NCBI GenBank assembly: GCA_045545735.1
Contig: JAZQBM010000009.1
Location: forward strand, 1-59,556
DNA: 59,556 nucleotides
Direction of reading: 5' to 3'
DNA from: Fimenecus sp045545735
GTDB taxonomy: Bacteria; Bacillota; Clostridia; Oscillospirales; Acutalibacteraceae
Below are positions 6,488-14,411 of this stretch, in pieces (within the stretch, counting starts at the first letter, position 1; each line of letters begins with the position of its first letter). The notes below the pieces were generated by a model, which ran no database searches, was not told the origin of the DNA, and saw only the letters and a list, made by a program, of their open reading frames with translations. The position numbers were made by a program, and so were the translations under genes.

Positions 6488-8704
6488 ATGGAAATTCAAT
6501 ATGTAATAATAAACTTTTTGATTCTTGTAGGTATTGTTGCAATTTTTGGCAAGAAAATGATATTGTCAATTTTCCGCACACGCCGTGAAAGAATTGAAAA
6601 CGAAATCCGCGAAGCAGAAGAAATTGAGAAAACCCCTCTGCCAACTTTTGAAGAGGTTTCTTTTGGTGTGCCTGAAAATAATTTGAACAACAATTCTGCT
6701 GTGCTTGAAGCAAAAAAAGATGCAGAACATAAAATCAGACAAATCCAGACTTTCGGTGCAAGAGAATGTCACGAAGTACACCGTGAAACTATTGAAAAAG
6801 CACGCAAAAGTCTTATGGGTGCCATGAGTGTCAATGTTGCCCAACTTTTCAAGACCGAACCATATCTTAGCAAGGCTCGTGAAGAAGAAACAGCACTTAT
6901 TGACGAAATACTTTCACAAATTTCACTCACACCCGGTGATATGGCATATCTTAAAAGACACGATGTACTTTATGTAACTCTTACATCTGCTTATAAGTTA
7001 GATGAAGAACTCGTTAAAAAGGTTGACGAGGCAACAACAAAATTGCTTAACACCGTAAACGGTAAAACTTCACTTTGGGTGCGTGAAGACGAATCACTTA
7101 TCGGTGGTCTTCGACTTCGTATCGGTGACACAGTTTATGATGCTACAATCAAAGAAGAACTTTACCATTTTGAAAAGCACTTGACTAAAGTGCCTATTCA
7201 AGATACAGACGCAGGTGCCGAACTTCTGGAAGAATTTAAAGAAATGGCATCTGATTTTGCTCCTAAAATTTATAAATACCAATTAGGCCGTGTTATGACT
7301 ATTTCTGACGGTATTTGCTGGATGGATGGTCTTGCAGATATTATGTACGGCGAAGTTGTTGAATTCGACTGTGGCGAACGTGGTATGGTGCTTGATATTC
7401 AACAAGACCGTATCGGTTGCGTTATCTTCGGCGAATACGAACATATTGACAGTGGTAGCCCTGTTCGTCGTGTAGGCAGAATTGCATCTGTTCCCGTAGG
7501 TGAAGGTTTGCTTGGCAGAATTGTTGATGCAGTCGGCAATCCAATCGACGGAATTGGTACAATTGAATTTACTGAAAGACGCCCGATTGAATGTAATGCC
7601 CCTGCAATTCTTGACCGTGCACCCGTTGACGCACCACTTCATACAGGTATTAAGGCTATTGACGCCCTTGTACCAATCGGTAAAGGTCAGCGTGAACTTA
7701 TTATCGGTGACCGTCAGACAGGTAAAAGTGCAATTGTTATTGATACAATCCTTAACCAAAAAGGCAAGGACACAATCTGCATTTACGTTGCAATCGGTCA
7801 AAAAGAAACACTTATTTCTGAAATTCAAGAAACTCTTGAAAAGCATGGTGCTATGGAATATACAACTATTGTTGCAGCTACTGCATCGGGCTCTGCTGCA
7901 TCACAGTATATTGCACCATTCGCAGGTGCAGCTATGGCTGAATACTTTATGTATGCAGGCAAAGATGTTTTAATCGTTTATGACGACTTGTCAAAACACG
8001 CCGTTGCATACCGTGAATTATCACTTCTTCTTCACAGACCATCAGGTCGTGAAGCATATCCGGGTGATATTTTCTATCTTCATTCAAGATTGCTTGAACG
8101 TTCTGCTCACTTGTCAGAAGAACTTGGTGGCGGTTCAATTACTGCTATGCCTATTATCGAAACTCTTGCAGGTGACATTTCATCATATATTCCGACCAAC
8201 GTAATTTCTATTACTGATGGTCAGATTTTCCTTGATGCTGAACTTTACAACGAAGGTCAACGCCCTGCTATTAACGTGGGACTTTCAGTTTCACGTGTTG
8301 GTAGTGCCGCACAGACTAAACTTATGAAGCAAGCATCTTCAAATCTTCGTACAAAACTTGCACAATATCGCGAACTTGAAGATTTCACACAGTTCGGTAC
8401 AGATATTGACGATGAAACAAAGGCAACTCTTGATTACGGTAAGCGTCTTATGGAGGCACTTAAGCAAAACCGTTACCGTCCTATTGAGGACTGGAAACAA
8501 GCATTGTTGCTCTTTGCAGTTTCTGAAGGTTATTCAAAGAATTTTGAACTTTATGAAACTGAAGAATTTGAACGTGGTTTGTATGAATACTTCAACAATA
8601 ACTGTCCTGCTATTGTTGAAGTATTGAAATCGGGCAGAAAAATGTCTGATGATGTTATGAGTCAGGTCAGAACTGCTTTGACTGAATACGCAAAGAGGTC
8701 TTAA
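6488..8704 (+). CDS. atpA: Fused b-like/delta/alpha subunit of F-type ATP synthase
   Basis: 738 residues, ~235 longer than a normal alpha. Order: membrane helix (aa ~5-25) followed by R-T-R-R-E-R-I-E-N-E as in subunit b; charged helical stretch (aa ~70-160); delta C-terminal domain (aa ~163-235) with SLIGGLRLRIGDTVYDATI; then a full alpha subunit from aa ~245, with SDGICWMDGL, Walker A GDRQTGKS (aa ~407), and DDLSKHAVAYRE. Alpha forms the F1 hexamer with beta; delta links F1 to the stalk. There is no separate delta gene in the operon, so this protein must supply it. The normal six-helix delta N-domain is not recognisable. The frame is open throughout, with no sign of a frameshift. An internal ATG (7244) has a weak GGAAG upstream and could give free alpha. 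Confidence 0.93.
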   Translation: MEIQYVIINFLILVGIVAIFGKKMILSIFRTRRERIENEIREAEEIEKTPLPTFEEVSFGVPENNLNNNSAVLEAKKDAEHKIRQIQTFGARECHEVHRETIEKARKSLMGAMSVNVAQLFKTEPYLSKAREEETALIDEILSQISLTPGDMAYLKRHDVLYVTLTSAYKLDEELVKKVDEATTKLLNTVNGKTSLWVREDESLIGGLRLRIGDTVYDATIKEELYHFEKHLTKVPIQDTDAGAELLEEFKEMASDFAPKIYKYQLGRVMTISDGICWMDGLADIMYGEVVEFDCGERGMVLDIQQDRIGCVIFGEYEHIDSGSPVRRVGRIASVPVGEGLLGRIVDAVGNPIDGIGTIEFTERRPIECNAPAILDRAPVDAPLHTGIKAIDALVPIGKGQRELIIGDRQTGKSAIVIDTILNQKGKDTICIYVAIGQKETLISEIQETLEKHGAMEYTTIVAATASGSAASQYIAPFAGAAMAEYFMYAGKDVLIVYDDLSKHAVAYRELSLLLHRPSGREAYPGDIFYLHSRLLERSAHLSEELGGGSITAMPIIETLAGDISSYIPTNVISITDGQIFLDAELYNEGQRPAINVGLSVSRVGSAAQTKLMKQASSNLRTKLAQYRELEDFTQFGTDIDDETKATLDYGKRLMEALKQNRYRPIEDWKQALLLFAVSEGYSKNFELYETEEFERGLYEYFNNNCPAIVEVLKSGRKMSDDVMSQVRTALTEYAKRS

Positions 8705-8706
8705 TT

Positions 8707-9531
8707 ATGCCTGCAATTCAAGTATTAAAAAAGAAACTGCGTGGCATACAGTCAACGCAGAAAATTTCAAAGGCAATGAAGACAATTTCTTCAATAAAGA
8801 TTTCACAACTTACCGCAATCTATAATAACTATAACGAATACGGTAACCAATGCGAAAAACTTTATGAAGAATACCAATCCGACTTGTTAGGTGCTTTGCC
8901 CCCTATGAACCCGAATGCACCCGTTTGCTATATCGTAATAACATCAAATAAAGGCTTGTGCGGTGGATTTAATTCGGATTTATTAAAATTTGCCGATGAA
9001 GAATTAGAAAAGTCAGATAAAAATCATATTCTTATTGCTTGCGGAAAACAAGCAATCACTCATTTCAACCATAAGCAAATGGCTTATGAAAACTCGTTTA
9101 TTTTCGGTGATATTCCCGAGTATGAAGAGGCAAAACAGCTTTTAAGTTATGTGGTCGAATTACGAAAATCACAGAAAATATCATCAGTTAAGGTTATTTA
9201 TCAAAAATACTCAAATATGATGAAACAAACACCTTGTGTTCAAGAATTATTCTGTGATGACGATATAAAACAAGGCGAAAGCAACACTTTGCTTATGCCC
9301 GACAAACAAATGGTGATTGAAAATGTTGCTCCCGTAATTTTTCAGTCAATATTCTATAAATTGTTACTTGAAGTCGCTCTCGGGGCTAACGCGTCAACAC
9401 TTATGACAATGCGTTCGGCTTATGACACCGCAACAGAATACTGTATGCAGTTAGAGAGTGAAATCAACAGACAACGCCAGAGTGCAGTTACGGCCGACGT
9501 GCTTGAAACTGCGTCTGAGCATAATGAGTAA
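8707..9531 (+). CDS. atpG: F-type ATP synthase subunit gamma
   Basis: 274 residues. N-terminal helix LKKKLRGIQSTQKISKAMKT and the C-terminal helix region ALGANASTLMTMRSAYDTAT are the paired coiled-coil ends that rotate inside the alpha/beta hexamer; the middle has the Rossmann-like YIVITSNKGLCGGFNSDL. Starts three bases after the fused alpha gene. The usual C-terminal E-I-x-E-I-V-x-G-A tail is diverged (ADVLETASEHNE). Otherwise ordinary. Confidence 0.95.
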   Translation: MPAIQVLKKKLRGIQSTQKISKAMKTISSIKISQLTAIYNNYNEYGNQCEKLYEEYQSDLLGALPPMNPNAPVCYIVITSNKGLCGGFNSDLLKFADEELEKSDKNHILIACGKQAITHFNHKQMAYENSFIFGDIPEYEEAKQLLSYVVELRKSQKISSVKVIYQKYSNMMKQTPCVQELFCDDDIKQGESNTLLMPDKQMVIENVAPVIFQSIFYKLLLEVALGANASTLMTMRSAYDTATEYCMQLESEINRQRQSAVTADVLETASEHNE

Positions 9532-9543
9532 GGAGGAATTTCA

Positions 9544-10935
9544 ATGTCAAGAGGCTCTGTAGGAATGGTATTAAGAATAACCGGTCCCGTTGTTGATATT
9601 CTTTTTGATGCAACTGAAGTTCCTGATATTTTTCACGCAGTTACTATTGAATATAACGGCAAAAAGCACGTAGTTGAAGTTTCTCAACACCTTGGCAACG
9701 GTGAGGTAAGATGTATTTCTATGCACCCTACTGACGGTTTGTCACGTGGTATGAGTGCAATAGATACAGGTGAGCCGATTTCAGTTTGTGTCGGCGAAGA
9801 AACACTTGGCAGAATGGTAAATGTTATAGGCGAGCCTATTGATAACGGCGAAGAAATCAAAACTGATTTTAAGTGGCCTATTCACCACCCTGCTCCCCCG
9901 TTTGCTGACATTGTTGCATCAAAAGAAATCCTTGAAACTGGTATTAAAGTTATCGACCTTATGACACCTTATGTTCGCGGTGGTAAAATCGGTCTTTTCG
10001 GTGGTGCCGGTGTTGGTAAAACCGTGCTTATTATGGAACTTATCCGTAACGTTGCATTTGAGCATAACGGCTACTCTGTTTTCGCCGGTGTCGGCGAGCG
10101 TTCGCGTGAAGGCAACGACCTTTGGAACGAAATGAAACAGTCAGGGGTTATTGATAAAACTGCTCTTGTTTTCGGTCAGATGAACGAAACTGCAGGTGCT
10201 CGACTTCGTGTTCCGCTTGTTGGTCTTACAATGGCTGAATATTTCCGTGAAAACACTCATAAAGACGTTCTTTTATTCATTGATAATATTTTCCGTTTCA
10301 CTCAGGCAGGTAGTGAAGTTTCAGCACTTCTCGGCAGAATGCCGTCAGCAGTTGGTTATCAACCTACACTTGCATCTGAAATGGGTAAATTGCAAGAAAG
10401 AATTGTGTCCACCGGTAACGGTTCAATTACATCAGTTCAGGCGGTTTATGTGCCTGCTGACGACCTTACTGACCCTGCTCCTGCAACAACATTCTCTCAC
10501 CTTGACGCAACAACAGTTCTTTCAAGAAAAATTGTTGAACTTGGTATTTACCCTGCAGTTGACCCACTTGAATCATCATCAAGAATTCTCTCACCTGACT
10601 TTGTTGGTGATAAACATTTCCGTATTGCTAAAGAAACACAACGTATTCTTCAAAAATATACTGATTTGCAGGATATTATCGCAATTCTTGGTATGGATGA
10701 ACTTTCAGAAGAAGACAAGACAACCGTTAAACGTGCTCGTCGCGTTCAGCGATTTATGAGCCAGCCGTTCCACGTTGCTGAAAGCTTTACAAGTTATAAA
10801 GGTGTGTTTGTTCCTGTTGAAAAGACACTTGAGGGTATGGAATGTATTCTTGGTGGCGAGTGTGATAACATTGCAGAACAGCATTTCTTAATGTGCGGAA
10901 CAATTGACGACGTTTATGCCAAGTCGAAAGAATAA
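9544..10935 (+). CDS. atpD: F-type ATP synthase subunit beta
   Basis: 463 residues, normal length. Walker A GGAGVGKT (aa ~154-161), GERSREGNDLW with the catalytic Glu, LLFIDNIFRFTQAGSEVSALLGR (Walker B region) and the DELSEEDK sequence corresponding to the DELSD lever. It is the catalytic subunit that makes or splits ATP. Good ribosome site (AAGGAGG) eight bases before the ATG. Confidence 0.98.
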   Translation: MSRGSVGMVLRITGPVVDILFDATEVPDIFHAVTIEYNGKKHVVEVSQHLGNGEVRCISMHPTDGLSRGMSAIDTGEPISVCVGEETLGRMVNVIGEPIDNGEEIKTDFKWPIHHPAPPFADIVASKEILETGIKVIDLMTPYVRGGKIGLFGGAGVGKTVLIMELIRNVAFEHNGYSVFAGVGERSREGNDLWNEMKQSGVIDKTALVFGQMNETAGARLRVPLVGLTMAEYFRENTHKDVLLFIDNIFRFTQAGSEVSALLGRMPSAVGYQPTLASEMGKLQERIVSTGNGSITSVQAVYVPADDLTDPAPATTFSHLDATTVLSRKIVELGIYPAVDPLESSSRILSPDFVGDKHFRIAKETQRILQKYTDLQDIIAILGMDELSEEDKTTVKRARRVQRFMSQPFHVAESFTSYKGVFVPVEKTLEGMECILGGECDNIAEQHFLMCGTIDDVYAKSKE

Positions 10936-10947
10936 AGGGGTGTTGAT

Positions 10948-11217
10948 ATGCAACTGATTATTGCTACCCCTAAAGGCTCGCTCACACCTGTTGAATGTGA
11001 CTCTGTTCACCTGAATATTTGTGACGATGCAAATGGTAAAAGCGGCGGAAATTACGGAATAAGAAAAGGTCACGTAAAGGCTCTTTTCTCACTTGAAAAA
11101 GGTAATGTGACTGCTCTTCTTAATGGAGAAACCGTATATTCTGCCACAACAACAAAAGGCTTCGCAACTGTTGATAATGATATTGTTACAGTCGTTGTTG
11201 AAGAAATTATTGAATAA
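10948..11217 (+). CDS. atpC: F-type ATP synthase subunit epsilon, lacking the C-terminal domain
   Basis: Only 89 residues, against ~130-140 in the family. The visible part corresponds to the N-terminal beta-sandwich (IATPKGSL ... GIRKGHVKALFSL ... KGFATVDNDIVTVVVE). The two-helix C-terminal domain, which in many bacteria blocks ATP hydrolysis, is absent; the stop codon is followed at once by a terminator, so this is not a window artefact. The loop around CDDANGKSGGNYG is also unusual. The subunit should still connect gamma to the c-ring but cannot act as the usual inhibitor. Confidence 0.9.
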   Translation: MQLIIATPKGSLTPVECDSVHLNICDDANGKSGGNYGIRKGHVKALFSLEKGNVTALLNGETVYSATTTKGFATVDNDIVTVVVEEIIE

Positions 11218-11228
11218 ACTCACAATGT

Positions 11229-11258
11229 AAGGGCGATTTATAATCGCCCTTTTCTTTT
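11229..11258 (+). terminator. Terminator of the ATP synthase operon
   Basis: Stem AAGGGCGATT / AATCGCCCTT followed by TTCTTTT. Confidence 0.85.
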
Positions 11259-11294
11259 GCAAATTTATTGAACTGTTCTACAACCCTATAATTC

Positions 11295-11324
11295 TTGACA
11301 AAATATATCTTTATATGATATATT
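11295..11324 (+). promoter_or_regulatory. Promoter of the HTH membrane gene
   Basis: TTGACA (11295-11300), 18-base spacer, TATATT; the gene starts 30 bases later behind AAGGAGGG. Confidence 0.6.
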
Positions 11325-11353
11325 AAAATCAGAACATATAAGGAGGGTTTATT

Positions 11354-12367
11354 ATGGCAAAAACATTAGTTGATTTTCGTGCTGAACAAGGGCTTTACTT
11401 AAAAGATTTGGCAGCAATTCTTGAAATGAGTGAAGACGAACTTCGCACCATTGAAGAGTCAGGCACAGTGCCTACTGAAATAAGGCAAGGACTCATCTTG
11501 CACTATGCTTTGCCGGAAGACTACTTCTCTACACCCGATTACACCCGACCGGTTGCAGCCCCTTTGAAAAAGACACCACAAAAACCTATGCGTTATTTTG
11601 TGCTTGCGTCCTTTGTTGCAACATTTATTGCAGGTTTAATTATGGGATTGCCTCAATTTATGTATTCAATTGTGCAAATGGTACTTTCCTTTGTATCTTC
11701 AATGTCAAACAAAGATATAAACCTTATTGAAATAAGTCCCGTTTGGAATATATTCGATACTGCATTCACTTCTGTAATTATCGTGTTATTTGGAATACAC
11801 TTCGTAAAATACATTACAAAACACACAACTTTTGAAGGTAATATAGCGAAGTACAAATTTCTTTACTATTCCTGGCCCACTATAGCTGCAAGTATTCCAC
11901 TATCAATTGTAAGTGTTATATCAACATTTGTTCTTACTACAGTTCAAAGTGCCAACCCAATGGGAACAGCGGGCATTTCACTTGGCATTACATCAATAAC
12001 TTCAATTATCGCTTTAGGCGTAGATGTTCTTGCAGCATACTTCTGTGCACGCTTACTTAATGCGGCAGCGTTAGGCGACGATGAAAAGCAGTCAAAAGAA
12101 CTTCGTTTTCTTGCAATATGGGTAACAATTTCAGCAGTTGTTACTATAATCTCGGTTATTGCAAAGAATATTATTGTCAACGATTTTTCTCTTTTGCCAA
12201 TGATAACTTCTTTGTTGTCAAATATTTTCCCCGTTGTAGTAATCTGGCTTGCAGCAACAGTTAAACCAAAAAATGAAAAACAAGAAAAACTTATCTTTAC
12301 AATTCTCCCGATTATTGCTGTGTGCGATTCTGTAGTTTATGGAATACTCTATGCTATTGCAGGTTAA
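11354..12367 (+). CDS. HTH-domain membrane protein of unknown function
   Basis: 337 residues. The first ~60 resemble a lambda-repressor-type helix-turn-helix (EQGLYLKDLAAILEMSEDELRTIEESG). A proline-rich linker follows (aa ~70-80), then about six membrane helices (aa ~82-105, 130-150, 170-200, 210-235, 250-272, 280-300 and a last one near the C-terminus). DNA-binding domains joined to polytopic membrane domains occur widely in Firmicutes, but no function is established for this one. It has its own promoter and terminator, so it is a single-gene unit. Confidence 0.7.
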   Translation: MAKTLVDFRAEQGLYLKDLAAILEMSEDELRTIEESGTVPTEIRQGLILHYALPEDYFSTPDYTRPVAAPLKKTPQKPMRYFVLASFVATFIAGLIMGLPQFMYSIVQMVLSFVSSMSNKDINLIEISPVWNIFDTAFTSVIIVLFGIHFVKYITKHTTFEGNIAKYKFLYYSWPTIAASIPLSIVSVISTFVLTTVQSANPMGTAGISLGITSITSIIALGVDVLAAYFCARLLNAAALGDDEKQSKELRFLAIWVTISAVVTIISVIAKNIIVNDFSLLPMITSLLSNIFPVVVIWLAATVKPKNEKQEKLIFTILPIIAVCDSVVYGILYAIAG

Positions 12368-12380
12368 TATCAATAAATTA

Positions 12381-12408
12381 AAGGACGGTTCGCCGTCCTT
12401 TTTTATTT
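12381..12408 (+). terminator. Terminator
   Basis: Stem AAGGACGG / CCGTCCTT closed by TTCG, followed by TTTTATTTT. Confidence 0.85.
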
Positions 12409-12474
12409 TCTGTATTGCCCTTTAATGTTAATTGTGCTATACTTTTTGCAGATTTTTAAGTGGAGGTCCACATT

Positions 12475-13806
12475 ATGTTATATTTTTATCCCGAAGATTT
12501 TGGTGCACTTGGTAACGGTGTTAATAACGACTGCGTTGCTATTCAGTCCGCTATTGATAAGGCGGAAGAAAACGGTGGAGGTACCGTTGTCCTTACAAGT
12601 GGAAAAACGTATTATTCCGACTCAATCAGAATGAAGAAAAATGTTGAGTTGCATCTTCAGAAAGGCTCTCGCCTTAAAGCAACCGACAATATTGATGGCT
12701 ACATTCGTCCTTGCAATATGATAAACGACCCTAAAACCGCCTTAATTGGCAATCCCGTTACGGGCAAACCATCATTTGTGTTCATTTATGGTTATGAGGC
12801 TGACGGATGCACAATTTCAGGTGAGGGAACTATTGACGCTAACGGCCACGCGTTTGTTGAGCGTAAAGACAAGTACTATGTAACGGGCAATTTCTACCCA
12901 CGCCCAACGGTTATTTATATCGAAAAGAGCAACAATATCACATTTAAAGATGTGACAATCGTTGACGCACCTTTCTGGACACTTCACCCAGCAGGTTGCG
13001 ACGATGTGCTTATTTCTCAAATCCGTATTCTCAACGACCTTGATGTTGCAAACTCTGACGGTATTGACCCTGACCATTGTACTAATGTTAGAATTCTTGG
13101 CTGTCACGTTGAATGTGCAGACGATTGCATTTGCCTTAAAACTTCAAAGGGCAACGCTGAATACGGCCCTTGCGAGAATATTATTATTGCAAACTGCACT
13201 CTTATTTCAACTTCCGCTGCAATTAAAATCGGCACCGAGGGTGTTGGGGATTTCCGCAATGTAATCGTTGACAACTGCATAATTTCCCGTAGTAATCGTG
13301 GACTTTCAATTCAGATTCGTGACGGCGGTAATGTTGAGAATGTTACATATTCAAACTGCATTATTGAAACTCGTCGTTTCTGCCCTGACTGGTGGGGAAC
13401 AGCAGAGCCGATTGTGATTACAACATTTAACCGTGATGAAAACACAAAATCGGGCAAAATCAAGAATATTCGTTTCCGTAACATTACTTGCAAAGGTGAA
13501 AACGGCGTGCTTATTCACGGAACAGAAGAAAATATGATTGAAGATGTGACATTTGAAAATGTTAGCGTTACAATGACAAAAACTTCAAAATGGGATTGTG
13601 GACTTTACGATTTACGCCCTTGTCTTCAGTATGGTGTTGAAAAGTATAAAAACAGCGGTTTCTTCATTAGAAATGCTAAAAATGTGCTTATTGAAAAATC
13701 ATCAGTTCAGTGGGGTAACATCTGCGATGATTACAACAAAGCAATTGATACCGAAAACGCACCGAATTTGGAATTGATAAGATTTACAGGCAAAGATGCA
13801 AACTAA
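12475..13806 (+). CDS. Glycoside hydrolase family 28-like protein (polygalacturonase family)
   Basis: 443 residues forming a right-handed beta-helix: an N-terminal DFGALGNGVNNDCVAIQSAID pectate-lyase-like entry, then repeated strands. The GH28 acid residues are seen as NSDGID (aa ~195) and ADDCICLK (aa ~218); SAAIKIGTEG replaces the usual GHG segment and SIQIRDGG the usual R-I-K. This is the pattern of GH28 relatives acting on small pectin or rhamnogalacturonan fragments. There is no signal peptide, so it likely acts inside the cell on imported oligosaccharides. Start ATG 12475 follows TGGAGGT; a GTG at 12460 is in frame but precedes the ribosome site. Confidence 0.85.
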   Translation: MLYFYPEDFGALGNGVNNDCVAIQSAIDKAEENGGGTVVLTSGKTYYSDSIRMKKNVELHLQKGSRLKATDNIDGYIRPCNMINDPKTALIGNPVTGKPSFVFIYGYEADGCTISGEGTIDANGHAFVERKDKYYVTGNFYPRPTVIYIEKSNNITFKDVTIVDAPFWTLHPAGCDDVLISQIRILNDLDVANSDGIDPDHCTNVRILGCHVECADDCICLKTSKGNAEYGPCENIIIANCTLISTSAAIKIGTEGVGDFRNVIVDNCIISRSNRGLSIQIRDGGNVENVTYSNCIIETRRFCPDWWGTAEPIVITTFNRDENTKSGKIKNIRFRNITCKGENGVLIHGTEENMIEDVTFENVSVTMTKTSKWDCGLYDLRPCLQYGVEKYKNSGFFIRNAKNVLIEKSSVQWGNICDDYNKAIDTENAPNLELIRFTGKDAN

Positions 13807-13819
13807 ATAACAAAAATTT

Positions 13820-13846
13820 AACCCGACCATCAGGTCGGGTTTTCTT
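13820..13846. terminator. Bidirectional terminator between convergent genes
   Basis: Stem ACCCGACC / GGTCGGGT followed by TTTCTT on the plus strand; A-rich on the other side. Confidence 0.75.
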
Positions 13847-13856
13847 ATGCTTATGT

Positions 13857-14411
13857 TTATTTAAACCAACCATACACCACAGGAATAAATGTTCCTAAAA
13901 TATACGGAGTTGCAAATGCGAACAAGATTGAAGTAATGAGTGTAAGCCCCCACTTTTCAAGTCTTGCACCTACAAAAAAGATTGCATAAAAAGGTGCCAC
14001 AAGAATTTTTGAAATCTTATTTTTGCCCTTTTGGAAGAAGTTTTCTTTAACCATCATAACGTCTTCAATCTGTGGGAAAAGATTTGTCAAAAGTGAAACA
14101 CCAAGATAAAGGCAAACCCAAGCAAACCAATCGTTATATCTTCCAAGATACAAAACTGTTGTTGCCCCGTAAGTAAGTGTTAAAAATCCTAACACAAGAT
14201 TGAAGAAAAATGGAATAAAACAAATATCAAAACTTGGACCTTTTCTTTTAATTAATTCGTGGTCAATATGACCGAGCATTTCGTTAAATTGAACTGTTCT
14301 TGCATCGTCAACAAGCACTTTTGATGCTCGACAACTCATATGTTCAAAGAATGCGTGAAGCATTGCACCGGGGAGTGTCAATGTTTTTACAATTATATAA
14401 ATTATACTCAT
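13857..14411 (-). CDS. Membrane protein of unknown function
   Basis: 184 residues with about four membrane segments (aa ~5-20, 65-90, 95-112, 150-178). Near the N-terminus, LPGAMLHAFFEHMSC resembles the helix that in M50-like proteases carries HExxH, but the metal motif itself is not intact (H-A-F-F-E-H). It starts by a four-base overlap with the upstream zinc-ribbon gene and is third in an operon with secA. That position hints at a link with membrane-protein handling, but nothing in the sequence proves it. Confidence 0.6.
   Translation of the reverse strand: MSIIYIIVKTLTLPGAMLHAFFEHMSCRASKVLVDDARTVQFNEMLGHIDHELIKRKGPSFDICFIPFFFNLVLGFLTLTYGATTVLYLGRYNDWFAWVCLYLGVSLLTNLFPQIEDVMMVKENFFQKGKNKISKILVAPFYAIFFVGARLEKWGLTLITSILFAFATPYILGTFIPVVYGWFK

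Noticed and set aside
7283..7846. Minus-strand open frame opposite the alpha subunit
   Set aside because: Antisense shadow of a strongly conserved coding region; Asn/Thr/Cys-rich translation without motif or ribosome site.
13857..14411. M50-like metalloprotease
   Set aside because: The helix resembles the family but the HExxH metal motif is not intact and no second motif is seen.
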